DNA of 64,000 nucleotides from Neobacillus cucumis (GTDB taxonomy: Bacteria > Bacillota > Bacilli > Bacillales_B > DSM-18226): assembly GCF_016107705.1 (NCBI RefSeq), contig NZ_JAEHGC010000008.1, forward strand, positions 159,447 to 223,446. The letters run 5' to 3'. This document shows, piece after piece, positions 16,532-26,064 of this stretch. The position numbers and the translations under genes were made by a program. Positions within the stretch are counted from its first letter, which is position 1. Each line of letters starts with the position of its first letter. The notes under the pieces are model-generated. The model searched no databases, had not been told where the DNA came from, and worked only from the letters and a program-made list of their open reading frames with translations.

Positions 16532-17611
16532 ATGATGGAGCAGGGATATCTTACTTTGGAGACTGGGGAAGTTTTTGAAGGAATTTTAATTGGTGCAAAT
16601 AAGGACTCTCTTGGAGAAGTCGTTTTTAATACAAGTATGACCGGTTATCAAGAAATCATTACCGATCCTTCCTATGCAGGACAGATCATTACTTTTTGCT
16701 ATCCAATCATCGGGAATTATGGAATCAACGCGAAGGATGATGAAAGTGTCCATCCGGCCCTTTCCGGGGTAATCATTGGGGATTTGTGTGAAACACCAAG
16801 TCACTATCAGTCTATCAGTAAATTCTCAGAAAAGCTGATGGAGGCAGGTGTTCCCGGGATTGCAGGGGTAGATACAAGACTCTTAGTCAAAACCATCCGC
16901 AGCCGCGGAACGGTAAAAGGCTTTTTAAGTACTAAAAAGGTGGAAGGCATTGCTTCAACAGTGAATTCTTCCCTCTGGGTGGAAAAAGTTTCAACGAAAA
17001 AAATTCAATATTTTAAAAACAATGGTCCACATGTAGTGTTAATGGACTTTGGATTTAAAAAGTCGATTTTAACAGCATTGTTAGCGGAGAATTGCTCGGT
17101 GACCATCGTCCCTTACAATACACCTTTTGAAAAAATCAAAGCTTTAAATCCGGATGGAGTTCTTTTTAGTAACGGACCTGGAGACCCAATGGAATTGAAA
17201 AAGTGGTTCCCGGAAATTAAGAAAATTTGCCAGCACTTCCCGACATTGGGGATTTGTCTTGGGCACCAGCTGATTGCCCTTGCCTTCGGTGCAAGAACAG
17301 AAAAACTTGCATACGGACACCGCGGAGGCAATCATCCAGTGAAAGAATTAATGACTGGAAAGGTGAAAATCACTGCACAAAACCACGGCTATGTAGTGGT
17401 TGATAATAGTATTGACACAGATGTATTTGCTGTTACCTATCGCAACGTTAATGACAAGTCTATCGAAGGGCTAAAGCACCATCAGTACCCTATTCAAACA
17501 GTTCAATTTCATCCGGAGGCACATCCGGGACCAAGCGATACAGCACATATTCTTACAGAGTTTGTAAAAGAAATTACTTCCTTGGGAGAGACACGTTATG
17601 CCGTTAAATAA
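16532..17611 (+). CDS. carA: Carbamoyl-phosphate synthase small subunit (arginine-specific)
   Basis: Glutaminase subunit that supplies ammonia to CarB. The 359-residue protein has the N-terminal small-subunit fold (NTSMTGYQEIITDPSYAGQI) and a class-I amidotransferase domain. That domain has the nucleophile cysteine in LGICLGHQLIALA and the His/Glu pair in QFHPEAHPG. I use ATG 16532; an in-frame GTG at 16526 overlaps the argD stop. Its position inside the arginine operon identifies it as the arginine-regulated isoform rather than the pyrimidine one. The end overlaps carB by 14 bases. Confidence 0.94.
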   Translation: MMEQGYLTLETGEVFEGILIGANKDSLGEVVFNTSMTGYQEIITDPSYAGQIITFCYPIIGNYGINAKDDESVHPALSGVIIGDLCETPSHYQSISKFSEKLMEAGVPGIAGVDTRLLVKTIRSRGTVKGFLSTKKVEGIASTVNSSLWVEKVSTKKIQYFKNNGPHVVLMDFGFKKSILTALLAENCSVTIVPYNTPFEKIKALNPDGVLFSNGPGDPMELKKWFPEIKKICQHFPTLGICLGHQLIALAFGARTEKLAYGHRGGNHPVKELMTGKVKITAQNHGYVVVDNSIDTDVFAVTYRNVNDKSIEGLKHHQYPIQTVQFHPEAHPGPSDTAHILTEFVKEITSLGETRYAVK

Positions 17612-20600
17612 AAATCTAAAGAAAGTTCTCGTCATTGGCTCTGGCCCAATTGTGATTGGTCAGGCCGCAGAATTTGACTATGCGGGAACACAAGCATGTA
17701 TAGCCCTTAAAGAAGAGGGAATCGAGGTTGTTTTAATCAATAATAATCCGGCTACGATCATGACGGATGAAACCGTTGCTGACAAGGTTTATATTGAACC
17801 GCTCAATATTACTGCCATCGAAAAAATTATTATTAAAGAGAAGCCGGACGGAATTATCGGAACACTTGGCGGGCAAACAGGTTTAAACCTGACTGTTGAA
17901 CTATATGAACAGGGTATTTTACAAAAATATGGTGTGGAGTTGTTAGGGACTCCTGTCGAATCAATTAAAAACGGTGAGGATCGTGAAAAATTCCGTAATT
18001 TAATGATTGAAATCGGGGAACCGATTCCTGAATCGGCCATTATTCATAGCTATGATGAAGGAGTTCAATTTGTCAAAGAAATCGGCTATCCCGTTATTAT
18101 TCGACCTGCCTATACCCTTGGAGGGGATGGCGGTGGTTTTGCCCATAATGATGAAGAACTCGAAATCGTTCTTAAAAAAGGGTTAGCGGCTAGTCCAATC
18201 CATCAAGTGCTGGTAGAGAGAAGCATCAAAGGCTGGAAAGAAATTGAGTACGAGGTTATGCGTGATGCAAATGATACCTGTATTATTGTCTGCAATATGG
18301 AAAATATGGACCCCGTTGGAGTTCATACAGGAGATTCCATTGTAGTTGCACCATCGCAAACCTTGACAGATGTACAATATCAGATGCTCCGTGATTCTTC
18401 GGTCAAAGTGATTCGAGAATTGGGAATAATTGGCGGCTGTAACATTCAGTTTGCTCTACATCCTGAATCCAATCAATATTATATTATCGAAGTAAATCCG
18501 AGGGTCAGCCGTTCATCTGCATTAGCCTCGAAAGCAACCGGATACCCGATTGCCCGGATGGCGGCAAAATGCTCAATTGGCTACCATTTAGATGAGATTA
18601 TTAATCCGATAACAGGAAATACCTTTGCTTCCTTCGAACCAGCAATTGATTATATCGTTGTCAAACTGCCGCGTTTTCCATTTGATAAATTTCCCGAGGC
18701 AGATCGTACATTAGGCACGCAAATGAAGGCAACTGGGGAAGTAATGGCGATTGACCGCACGTTTGAAGGGGCTTTAAATAAAGCAATTCGCTCGATGGAA
18801 ATGAATATTTTTGGGCTTTGCACAAAGACTTATCAACACCTAGGAGAGGCTGCTCTGTTTGAAAAACTGAAGACAGCCAATGATCAGCGCCTATTTGTCA
18901 TTGCAGAGGCGTTTAAAAGGGATATTTCTTTTAATAAAATTCAGGAACTTACCCAGATTGATCCGTGGTTTTTATATAAAATTTGCTTGATTGTTGATTT
19001 AGAAAAGGAATTAGCTTCCTATACCTGGGATGAGGTTCCGGCCTCACTGTTAAAGGATGCAAAACGGAAAAATATTTCTGACAAACTGCTTTCACAAATT
19101 TATGATATTCCGGAAAAACAGATCAGACTTAAATGGAAGGTTCTTAACTGGAAACCAGGCTATAAGATGGTTGATACCTGTTCGGCGGAATTCGATGCTG
19201 TTACACCATACTATTATTCTACTTGGATGGGCTATGACGAGGTTGAGGTGTCTAATAATAGAAAGATTCTTGTTATTGGGTCCGGTCCGATTCGAATTGG
19301 CCAGGGAATTGAGTTTGATTACTGTTCGGTTCATGCTGCAAAAGCAATAAAGAAAATGGGCTATGAAGCGGTTGTGATTAATAATAATCCTGAGACTGTC
19401 AGTACAGATTATTCCGTTGCAGACCGTCTTTACTTTGAACCGTTGGCTGCAGAGGATGTTCTCCATGTCATTGAAAAGGAGAATATCGAAGGAGTTCTCA
19501 TCCAATTCGGCGGGCAAACAGCGATTAACTTGGCACATACTTTGCAAGAAGAAGGAATAAAGATTCTTGGAACGCCGGTCGAAAATGTCGATCGCTTGGA
19601 GGATCGTAAAGAATTTTATCAGCTTCTTGAAGACCTGAAAATACCTCATATCGAAGGTAAAACGGTCTCCCATGCAGATGAGCTGGTGGAAGCCGCAGAA
19701 AAAATAGGCTATCCTGTTTTGGTTCGTCCATCTTATGTCATCGGCGGACAATCGATGTTTACGATTTTTTCAGAAGAGGAACTTCAAAGTTATATCCAAC
19801 AATTACAGGAAAATTCGCAGGAGAGTATGTGGCCATTATTAGTTGACCGATATTTGCCAGGATTAGAATGTGAGATTGATGTCATCAGCGATGGCGTGAA
19901 TATTGTCGTTCCGGGAATATTTGAACATATTGAAAAAGCCGGGGTTCACTCTGGGGATAGTATCTCGATTTTCCCACCGATTACGATGTCTCATTCGGTG
20001 AAGGAAACGCTCATTGACTATGCAAACCGAATTGCAATGTCTGCTGAGATTATTGGGATGATGAATATCCAATTTGTCATCTATGAAAATCAAGTATTTG
20101 TGCTTGAAGTAAACCCGCGTTCATCAAGAACGGTGCCGATTATCAGCAAAGTAACAGGAGTATCGATGATTGAATGGGCGGTCAAGGTCCAGCTCGGTGT
20201 TTCTCTAACTGAAATCAGTGCCATATCGGGGCTGCTGCCGGAACCAAATTATTATTCAGTCAAAGCACCGGTGTTTTCTTCTACTAAATTAAAAGGTGTT
20301 GACCATGTTCTTGGGCCGGAAATGAAATCGACGGGTGAGATTCTAGGTCTAGGTGCCAGTTTTAAAGAGGCATTGGCAAAGGCTGTCCCTTTCAAATCGC
20401 AAGATGAAGAAAAATATATTTTCTGTTCAATTTCAGACCGGGAAAAGTCTGCCAGCCTGCCAATCATACAGGGAATGGTGAACAATCAATATAAAATTGC
20501 TGCAACGGAAGGAACAGCATTATTTTTCGAAAAAAATGGCGTTGCCGTTGCAAATATCATAAAAGATGAAAAAGATGTAAATGAACTTTTCCGCCATCAA

Positions 20601-20810
20601 AAAGTAAGTGCGGTTATTAATATTCCAAATCAGGGACGGAACAAACTGAAATTTGGTTTCTATATCCGTGAACAAGCAACCCGCTACAATGTAAAAGTAT
20701 TTACACATTTAGATACGGTAGAAGCGATGATGGGGCTTGATGAACAATTACTAACAGATTTTGACGTTCTTACTGTAAGCGAATATTACAAAATAGGGAT
20801 AGAGGTGTAA
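17598..20810 (+). CDS. carB: Carbamoyl-phosphate synthase large subunit (arginine-specific)
   Basis: Makes carbamoyl phosphate from bicarbonate, ammonia and two ATP. The 1070-residue protein contains the expected two homologous ATP-grasp halves. Each begins with the same motif (VIGSGPIVIGQAAEFDY near residue 10, VIGSGPIRIGQGIEFDY near residue 555), and a short C-terminal regulatory domain follows. GGGAG precedes ATG 17598. It overlaps carA and is followed three bases later by argF, matching the order argCJBD-carAB-argF of B. subtilis. The intact length argues for a functional enzyme. Confidence 0.95.
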   Translation: MPLNKNLKKVLVIGSGPIVIGQAAEFDYAGTQACIALKEEGIEVVLINNNPATIMTDETVADKVYIEPLNITAIEKIIIKEKPDGIIGTLGGQTGLNLTVELYEQGILQKYGVELLGTPVESIKNGEDREKFRNLMIEIGEPIPESAIIHSYDEGVQFVKEIGYPVIIRPAYTLGGDGGGFAHNDEELEIVLKKGLAASPIHQVLVERSIKGWKEIEYEVMRDANDTCIIVCNMENMDPVGVHTGDSIVVAPSQTLTDVQYQMLRDSSVKVIRELGIIGGCNIQFALHPESNQYYIIEVNPRVSRSSALASKATGYPIARMAAKCSIGYHLDEIINPITGNTFASFEPAIDYIVVKLPRFPFDKFPEADRTLGTQMKATGEVMAIDRTFEGALNKAIRSMEMNIFGLCTKTYQHLGEAALFEKLKTANDQRLFVIAEAFKRDISFNKIQELTQIDPWFLYKICLIVDLEKELASYTWDEVPASLLKDAKRKNISDKLLSQIYDIPEKQIRLKWKVLNWKPGYKMVDTCSAEFDAVTPYYYSTWMGYDEVEVSNNRKILVIGSGPIRIGQGIEFDYCSVHAAKAIKKMGYEAVVINNNPETVSTDYSVADRLYFEPLAAEDVLHVIEKENIEGVLIQFGGQTAINLAHTLQEEGIKILGTPVENVDRLEDRKEFYQLLEDLKIPHIEGKTVSHADELVEAAEKIGYPVLVRPSYVIGGQSMFTIFSEEELQSYIQQLQENSQESMWPLLVDRYLPGLECEIDVISDGVNIVVPGIFEHIEKAGVHSGDSISIFPPITMSHSVKETLIDYANRIAMSAEIIGMMNIQFVIYENQVFVLEVNPRSSRTVPIISKVTGVSMIEWAVKVQLGVSLTEISAISGLLPEPNYYSVKAPVFSSTKLKGVDHVLGPEMKSTGEILGLGASFKEALAKAVPFKSQDEEKYIFCSISDREKSASLPIIQGMVNNQYKIAATEGTALFFEKNGVAVANIIKDEKDVNELFRHQKVSAVINIPNQGRNKLKFGFYIREQATRYNVKVFTHLDTVEAMMGLDEQLLTDFDVLTVSEYYKIGIEV

Positions 20811-20813
20811 TCG

Positions 20814-21785
20814 ATGATTGAGACAATGAAAAAAGCTGATTCAAAACAGTTTACTTTTAAAGGGAAAAACTTTTTACAACTCTCGGATTTTACTACAGAT
20901 GAAATTCTGTATTTACTAGATGTCGCCGTGGAACTAAAAGCTATGCAAAAACAAGGAAAGCCACATCCATATTTAAGCGGACAGGTATTAGGAATGATTT
21001 TTGACAAGTCCTCTACACGTACAAGAGTTTCCTTTGAAGTAGGGATGATGCAGCTAGGTGGACAGGCAATTTTCTTAAGCTCGAAGGACAGTCAGTTGGG
21101 AAGAGGGGAAAGCATTTCAGACACGGCGAAAGTGCTTTCCCGTTATGTGGATGCATTAATGATTCGTACCTTTACCCATGAATCGATTGAGGAATTTGCC
21201 CATCATGCTGAAATTCCAGTCATCAATGGTTTAACGGACTTACAGCATCCAACCCAGGTGATGGCAGACCTTCTTACGATTCTTGAACACAAAGGCAAGT
21301 TAGCCGGATTAAAGATGTGCTATATTGGCGATGGATATAATAATATGGCCCATTCCTTGCTTGAAGGGGCGCTTAAGGTAGGAATCGATATCAGTATTGC
21401 AAGCCCTGAAGGATATATGCCAAATCAAACGATTGTTGAGAATGCGGAGCAAATTGCCAAGGAAACAGGCGCACAAATCACGATTACTCATAATCCGGTT
21501 GAAGCCATTCAAGATGCTGATGTTGTTGTAACAGATGTCTGGACCAGTATGGGGCAGGAAGCAGAAACAGAAAAACGTCTAAAGGCATTCGAAGGCTTTC
21601 AGGTAAACGACGATCTTTGTAAACATGCCAAAAGCGACTTTATCTTTTTACACTGTCTGCCGGCACACCGCGGTGAAGAGGTCACAGCCAACATTATTGA
21701 TGGTCCTCATTCAGTTGTTTTTGATGAAGCAGAAAACCGCTTACATGCACAAAAAGCGATTTTAAAAGAATTCTTGCAAAAATAG
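20814..21785 (+). CDS. argF: Ornithine carbamoyltransferase (anabolic)
   Basis: Joins carbamoyl phosphate and ornithine to citrulline. The 323-residue protein has the carbamoyl-phosphate loop KSSTRTRVSFE, the HPTQVMADL motif, the ornithine-binding DVWTSMGQE and the catalytic HCLPAHRGEEV. A GAGGTG site precedes ATG 20814. It is last in the argCJBD-carAB-argF operon. No terminator is visible between it and argG, so read-through into argGH is possible in addition to the argG promoter region. Confidence 0.95.
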   Translation: MIETMKKADSKQFTFKGKNFLQLSDFTTDEILYLLDVAVELKAMQKQGKPHPYLSGQVLGMIFDKSSTRTRVSFEVGMMQLGGQAIFLSSKDSQLGRGESISDTAKVLSRYVDALMIRTFTHESIEEFAHHAEIPVINGLTDLQHPTQVMADLLTILEHKGKLAGLKMCYIGDGYNNMAHSLLEGALKVGIDISIASPEGYMPNQTIVENAEQIAKETGAQITITHNPVEAIQDADVVVTDVWTSMGQEAETEKRLKAFEGFQVNDDLCKHAKSDFIFLHCLPAHRGEEVTANIIDGPHSVVFDEAENRLHAQKAILKEFLQK

Positions 21786-21827
21786 TCTTTATTTTTTTGA
21801 ATATTGATGTATAATAATACTATCAAA

Positions 21828-21841
21828 TGAATTTAAATACA
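21828..21841 (+). promoter_or_regulatory. ARG-box-like site upstream of argG
   Basis: TGAATTTAAATACA matches the palindromic ARG-box core TGAATWWWWATTCA at all but one position. It lies just downstream of a -10-like TATAAT (21810-21815) and 25 bases before argG, where bound ArgR/AhrC would block initiation. Confidence 0.55.
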
Positions 21842-21865
21842 AAGTTGATGCGAGGAGAAATAGAA

Positions 21866-23077
21866 ATGGCAAAGGAAAAAATCGTATTAGCCTATTCAGG
21901 CGGTTTAGATACATCAGTTTCAGTAAAATGGATTCAAGAAAAATATGGCTATGATGTAATTGCTTTAGGTCTTGATGTTGGGGAAGGAAAAGATCTAGAG
22001 GCAATCAAAAACAAAGCGTTAAATGTCGGCGCTATTAAAGCGATTATGGTTGATGCCAAAGAATTGCTGGCAAAAGAATATATTTTACCAGCTTTAAAGG
22101 CTAATTGTTTATATGAGGGAAAATATCCACTTTCTTCTGCGATTTCTAGACCACTCATTTCTAAATTATTGGTAGAAGTTGCTGAGCAAGAAGGCGCAAC
22201 AGCTGTTGCACACGGTTGTACAGGTAAAGGGAATGACCAGGTTCGTTTCGAGGTTTCGATTCAAGCATTAAATCCTAGCTTAAAGGTTGTAGCTCCAGTA
22301 CGTGAATGGGGTATGACCCGTGATGAAGAAATCAAATATGCCGAGGAAAACGGGATTCCAATTCCAGTAGATTTAGATAATCCTTTCTCAATTGATGCAA
22401 ACATTTGGGGACGTGCTTGTGAAGCGGGAGTTTTAGAAGATCCTTGGGCAGAAGCTCCGGAAGCAGCTTACGACTGGACCAATCCAATTGAATTAACTCC
22501 AGATGAAGCGGAATATATTGAAATTGAGTTTGAACAAGGTGTTCCTGTAGCTCTAAATGGTGAAAAATTACCATTAGTTCAATTGATTGAAGCCTTGAAT
22601 CTACTTGGCGGCAAGCACGGTATTGGCCGTATCGATCATATTGAAAATAGATTAGTAGGAATTAAATCAAGAGAAGTCTATGAAAATCCAGCAGCATTAA
22701 TTTTAATTAATGCACATAAAGAATTAGAATTTTTAACCTTGCCTCGTGAAGTAACCCAATTTAAAACCCAGGTTGACCAGCACATGGCGAAAATTGTTTA
22801 TGAAGGTCTTTGGTATTCACCACTTAAAGCTGCTCTTGATGCATTTATTGATGAAACGCAAAAAGTTGTTTCTGGTACCATCCGCATTAAGCTTCATAAA
22901 GGCAATCATATGGTTGTCGGCCGTAAGTCTGTGCACAGCCTTTACAATGAAGAATTGGCAACTTATGCAAAAGGCGACGCATTTGATCATAATGCAGCGG
23001 TTGGTTTTATCAAACTTTGGGGTCTTCCAACAAAGGTATACTCTGAGGTGAACCAAAAGGACACAGTAGTAAAATAA
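21866..23077 (+). CDS. argG: Argininosuccinate synthase
   Basis: Condenses citrulline and aspartate with ATP. The 403-residue protein opens with the PP-loop motif [16 protein letters not shown] and has the [14 protein letters not shown] and [11 protein letters not shown] segments of the family. ATG 21866 follows GAGGAG; upstream in-frame codons lack a ribosome site. It pairs with argH 95 bases downstream. In B. subtilis argGH is an unlinked operon, so adjacency to the other arginine genes is a difference in organisation. Confidence 0.95.
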   Translation: MAKEKIVLAYSGGLDTSVSVKWIQEKYGYDVIALGLDVGEGKDLEAIKNKALNVGAIKAIMVDAKELLAKEYILPALKANCLYEGKYPLSSAISRPLISKLLVEVAEQEGATAVAHGCTGKGNDQVRFEVSIQALNPSLKVVAPVREWGMTRDEEIKYAEENGIPIPVDLDNPFSIDANIWGRACEAGVLEDPWAEAPEAAYDWTNPIELTPDEAEYIEIEFEQGVPVALNGEKLPLVQLIEALNLLGGKHGIGRIDHIENRLVGIKSREVYENPAALILINAHKELEFLTLPREVTQFKTQVDQHMAKIVYEGLWYSPLKAALDAFIDETQKVVSGTIRIKLHKGNHMVVGRKSVHSLYNEELATYAKGDAFDHNAAVGFIKLWGLPTKVYSEVNQKDTVVK

Positions 23078-23102
23078 TTTTGAGTCTGCTGAAATACGTT
23101 TA

Positions 23103-23142
23103 TTCAAATAATCATTTGAAGCCCTCGAAATAATTCGGGGGC
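23103..23142 (+). other. Intercistronic inverted repeats between argG and argH
   Basis: Two adjacent hairpins: TTCAAAT/ATTTGAA (23103-23120, perfect 7-base arms) and GCCCTCGAA/TTCGGGGGC (23121-23142, one G-U pair). The second has no strong T-run after it, so it may be a weak or partial terminator, or an RNA-stability element setting the argG:argH ratio. Confidence 0.5.
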
Positions 23143-23172
23143 AATCTTGTTCATATTTAAGGGGGAGCAGCA

Positions 23173-24549
23173 ATGTCTAAGCTTTGGGGCGGCCGTTTTA
23201 CAAAGGAAACAAATAAGCTCGTTGAGGAATTCACAGCCTCTATTACATTTGATCAAAAATTAGCATTAGAGGATATTGCAGGGAGTATAGCGCATGTGCA
23301 AATGCTCGGGGAGTGCGGCATTATTCCAGTAAAAGATGCGGAAACAATTAAACAGGGGCTTCTTTCCATTAAACAAATGGTTGAAAATGGGGAAGTTGAG
23401 TTTTTAGTAGAAGATGAAGATATTCATATGAATATCGAGAAACTATTAATTGAAAAAATCGGTCCTGTTGGCGGAAAACTGCATACAGGGCGGAGCCGGA
23501 ATGACCAAGTAGCTACGGATATGCATCTTTATTTACGAACAAAAACAACGGAATTAATTACATTGGTTGAAAATGTTCAACAGGCCTTAGTTGAGCAGGC
23601 GAAAGTGCATGTTGAAACATTAATTCCTGGATATACACATCTGCAGCGTGCTCAGCCTGTATCGTTTGCGCATCATTTAATGGCTTATTTTTGGATGTTT
23701 GAGCGTGATAAAGAAAGATTGATTGATAGTTTAAAAAGAATCAATTGGCTGCCTCTTGGTTCAGGTGCTTTGGCTGGAACAACCTTCCCGATTAAACGCG
23801 AAAAAGTAGCGGATCTATTAGGGTTCGAAACCATCTATCCAAACAGTATGGATGCTGTTAGCGACCGCGATTTTATCCTGGAGTTTTTATCAATTGGTTC
23901 GATTATTATGACACATATCTCGCGTTTTTCTGAAGAGCTTGTGATTTGGTCAAGCCAAGAGTTCCAATTTGTTGAACTCGACGATTCATTCTGTACAGGA
24001 TCAAGCATCATGCCGCAAAAGAAAAACCCCGATGTTCCAGAATTACTTAGAGGGAAAACGGGACGTACGTATGGGAATTTAATTGGGCTGCTAACCGTTC
24101 TAAAAGGCTTGCCGCTTGCATACAATAAGGATCTTCAGGAAGACAAAGAGGGTATGTTTGATACGGTTGAAACCCTTGAAGGTTCACTAAAATTATTGGC
24201 TCCTATGATTGAAACGATGACGGTCAATAAGGATATAATGCGTAAGGCCATTAATAATGATTTTTCCAACGCGACCGATATTGCAGATTATTTAGTGCGT
24301 AAAGGTTTGCCGTTCCGTGAGGCGCATGAGGTGATTGGGAAGACTGTATTATATGCCATTCAGCATGGAAAGTTTTTGCTTGATTTAACGATTGAGGAAT
24401 ATCAAGAATTCAGCACGTTATTTGAAGATGATATTTATACTGTCTTAGCACCGGAGCATGTGGTGGCGGTTCGTAACAGCTTTGGCGGTACTGCACCAGA
24501 GCAAGTTCTAGGACAAATTAAGCTTGCTGAAGGAAAACTCCAGAAATAA
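23173..24549 (+). CDS. argH: Argininosuccinate lyase
   Basis: Splits argininosuccinate into arginine and fumarate, the last arginine step. The 458-residue protein shows the N-terminal SKLWGGRF, the [13 protein letters not shown] motif, the catalytic-His region [16 protein letters not shown] segment, and the flexible signature loop [19 protein letters not shown] precedes ATG 23173 and a strong terminator follows. Confidence 0.95.
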   Translation: MSKLWGGRFTKETNKLVEEFTASITFDQKLALEDIAGSIAHVQMLGECGIIPVKDAETIKQGLLSIKQMVENGEVEFLVEDEDIHMNIEKLLIEKIGPVGGKLHTGRSRNDQVATDMHLYLRTKTTELITLVENVQQALVEQAKVHVETLIPGYTHLQRAQPVSFAHHLMAYFWMFERDKERLIDSLKRINWLPLGSGALAGTTFPIKREKVADLLGFETIYPNSMDAVSDRDFILEFLSIGSIIMTHISRFSEELVIWSSQEFQFVELDDSFCTGSSIMPQKKNPDVPELLRGKTGRTYGNLIGLLTVLKGLPLAYNKDLQEDKEGMFDTVETLEGSLKLLAPMIETMTVNKDIMRKAINNDFSNATDIADYLVRKGLPFREAHEVIGKTVLYAIQHGKFLLDLTIEEYQEFSTLFEDDIYTVLAPEHVVAVRNSFGGTAPEQVLGQIKLAEGKLQK

Positions 24550-24880
24550 TAGATTTGAGAATTAAATAGTGATAGTAAGCCGGCAGCCAGGGGCTGCCGG
24601 TTTTTGTTATGTGTTTTTTACTGAAATGTGGAAAAGGATTTATTCGAACGTTACAGGTTAATTAGAAAATATAGATTAACGATTGCATGTCCTAATTGCT
24701 GTTTTTTCTAGGGGGAATTTTTTGAAATGGAGCATAAAGCAGGTGTTTCATATTATGGAAGAAGGCTGGGGGCGCTGATAAGAGCGCCATTTTCATGCCT
24801 TTACGGGAATCGGAATTTACCCAAGAAAATCATTTGACTTAAATTATTTTTCTAATAAATCATTTAATCGGCCCCATATT
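24550..24880. other. argH-GntR intergenic region (331 bases)
   Basis: It contains the argH terminator and then AT-rich DNA. A possible 18-codon reading frame (TTG 24722 to TGA 24778, preceded by GGGGGA) runs into a 6-base-pair hairpin GGCGCT/AGCGCC (24771-24788) followed by ATTTT. The peptide is too short and unfamiliar to call as a gene. Nothing else is evident. Confidence 0.4.
24580..24607 (+). terminator. Terminator of argGH
   Basis: A GC-rich perfect 9-base stem, CCGGCAGCC (24580-24588) with GGCTGCCGG (24592-24600), then TTTTTGTT. Confidence 0.92.
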
Positions 24881-25630
24881 TTATATCATATCGATATGAG
24901 TTATTTTCCAATGTTCATTCTTAATCAGGTGCTCTAAACTTTCTTTGTCTTTATTTTTAAAGTAATCAATAATTTGTTTATGCTGTTCATTCATTTGTTC
25001 TAATGCTGTAAAAAGTTTTTCTTCGTCTTTACTTAAATAAATCTGCCTGACAAAACTATTCTGTAAAGAATCAAGAAGCTCAATTAATGTAGGGTTGCAA
25101 CACTTATCAATATATACTTTATGGAATTGGTTTTGGTATTTTTGATAATCTGAATAATTTTTCTTTGAAATGGAAAGGTCGATTTTCCTAACTAGTTCTT
25201 CCATTAGTTCCATGTCATCTTCGGTCAAATTCTCCAGAGCTAAAGTTGCTGCAAAGGCATCCAGTACACCAACGACACTAAAAACATCGAGCTTTTTCTT
25301 GGTATCAATTTCTTTAACGATAAATCCTCTTCGGGGAAAGAACTCTAGTAAATTTTCAGAAGCTAGCTGGATTAAGGCTTCCCTTATAGGGGTCCTGCTT
25401 ACTTCTAATTTCTCGCTTAGTGCTATTTCATTTATCTTTTGATTGGGAAGCAATGTTCCATTCTGAATTTCTGTGGCTATATGATCATATACATGGTCTT
25501 TTAGTGATCGGTACCTCTTTTTGATAGTTATTCCCCCTAAGTGAAAAAAGTGGAAATTCTCGCTTTTTATATTAGCATGAGCATCCAAATTCTTCAATAT
25601 CTCTTCAATATCGTCCCCAAAGTAACTCAT
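24881..25630 (-). CDS. GntR-family regulator (FCD type) of the adjacent PLP-lyase cluster
   Basis: A 249-residue transcription factor. The winged helix spans about residues 38-105 (LKDHVYDHIATEIQNGTLLPNQKI...SRTPIREALIQLASENLLEFFPRRGF), followed by an all-helical FCD-like effector domain. It is divergent from the PLP-lyase operon and very likely controls it. Odd point: about 35 residues precede the normal family start, and the ATG at 25630 has a poor ribosome site. A GGGGG tract lies just before residue 34 but without a standard start codon, so the true N-terminus is uncertain. The effector ligand is unknown. Confidence 0.85.
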   Translation of the reverse strand: MSYFGDDIEEILKNLDAHANIKSENFHFFHLGGITIKKRYRSLKDHVYDHIATEIQNGTLLPNQKINEIALSEKLEVSRTPIREALIQLASENLLEFFPRRGFIVKEIDTKKKLDVFSVVGVLDAFAATLALENLTEDDMELMEELVRKIDLSISKKNYSDYQKYQNQFHKVYIDKCCNPTLIELLDSLQNSFVRQIYLSKDEEKLFTALEQMNEQHKQIIDYFKNKDKESLEHLIKNEHWKITHIDMI

Positions 25631-26064
25631 TATCCTATTAAATCTATTGTTTCCAAGTCTAATATGTTATTAATCTATACCATAATAGGTTCCTATATTA
25701 GGAAGGGTAAAGAATAGCAGAAGAAGCGGAGCGGTGGTTTCTTAAGACCGTTCAATACAAATATATCTTAATTATTAAAACTAAACAGTTAAATTTTAAA
25801 ATATTTTTTTAAATTTAACATTGAAAATAGAAAAGGTCCATTATATAATTTTCATAAGGATAATTTTCAGATAATTCAGCGTATTATACATTATTCAATA
25901 TATTGTATAATTTGAGGTATCTTAATAAAATGTTGTCCGAAGAAGGTATTGCATTAAAAAGAGAAGTGCAAACAATTTATCGTAAAGGAGGATTTTTTAA
26001 CCAAAATTTAGTTGGGATACAAAAGGACATTTTCAAAGTTATAAAAATGAGAGGTGGTAGAAAC
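25631..26064. promoter_or_regulatory. Divergent regulatory region (434 bases) with inverted repeats and a candidate promoter
   Basis: A TATAAT at 25906-25911 could serve the PLP-lyase operon. It is part of a perfect 8-base inverted repeat, ATTATACA (25883-25890) and TGTATAAT (25904-25911). Near the GntR gene, TAATAGG followed by CCTATA (25683-25697) forms an imperfect palindrome. Its half TAATAGGTT recurs at 29911-29919 ahead of the permease gene. These are candidate GntR operators. The rest is AT-rich, and no gene is evident before ATG 26065. Confidence 0.5.

Noticed and set aside
19092..19751. 219-codon minus-strand open frame inside carB
   Set aside because: Antisense shadow of an intact, well-conserved carB; no ribosome site or recognisable protein.
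25903..26064. 54-codon N-terminal extension of the PLP enzyme
   Set aside because: It overlaps the likely promoter, lacks a ribosome site, and homologues start at the MSNRNF-type N-terminus with GAGGTGG upstream.
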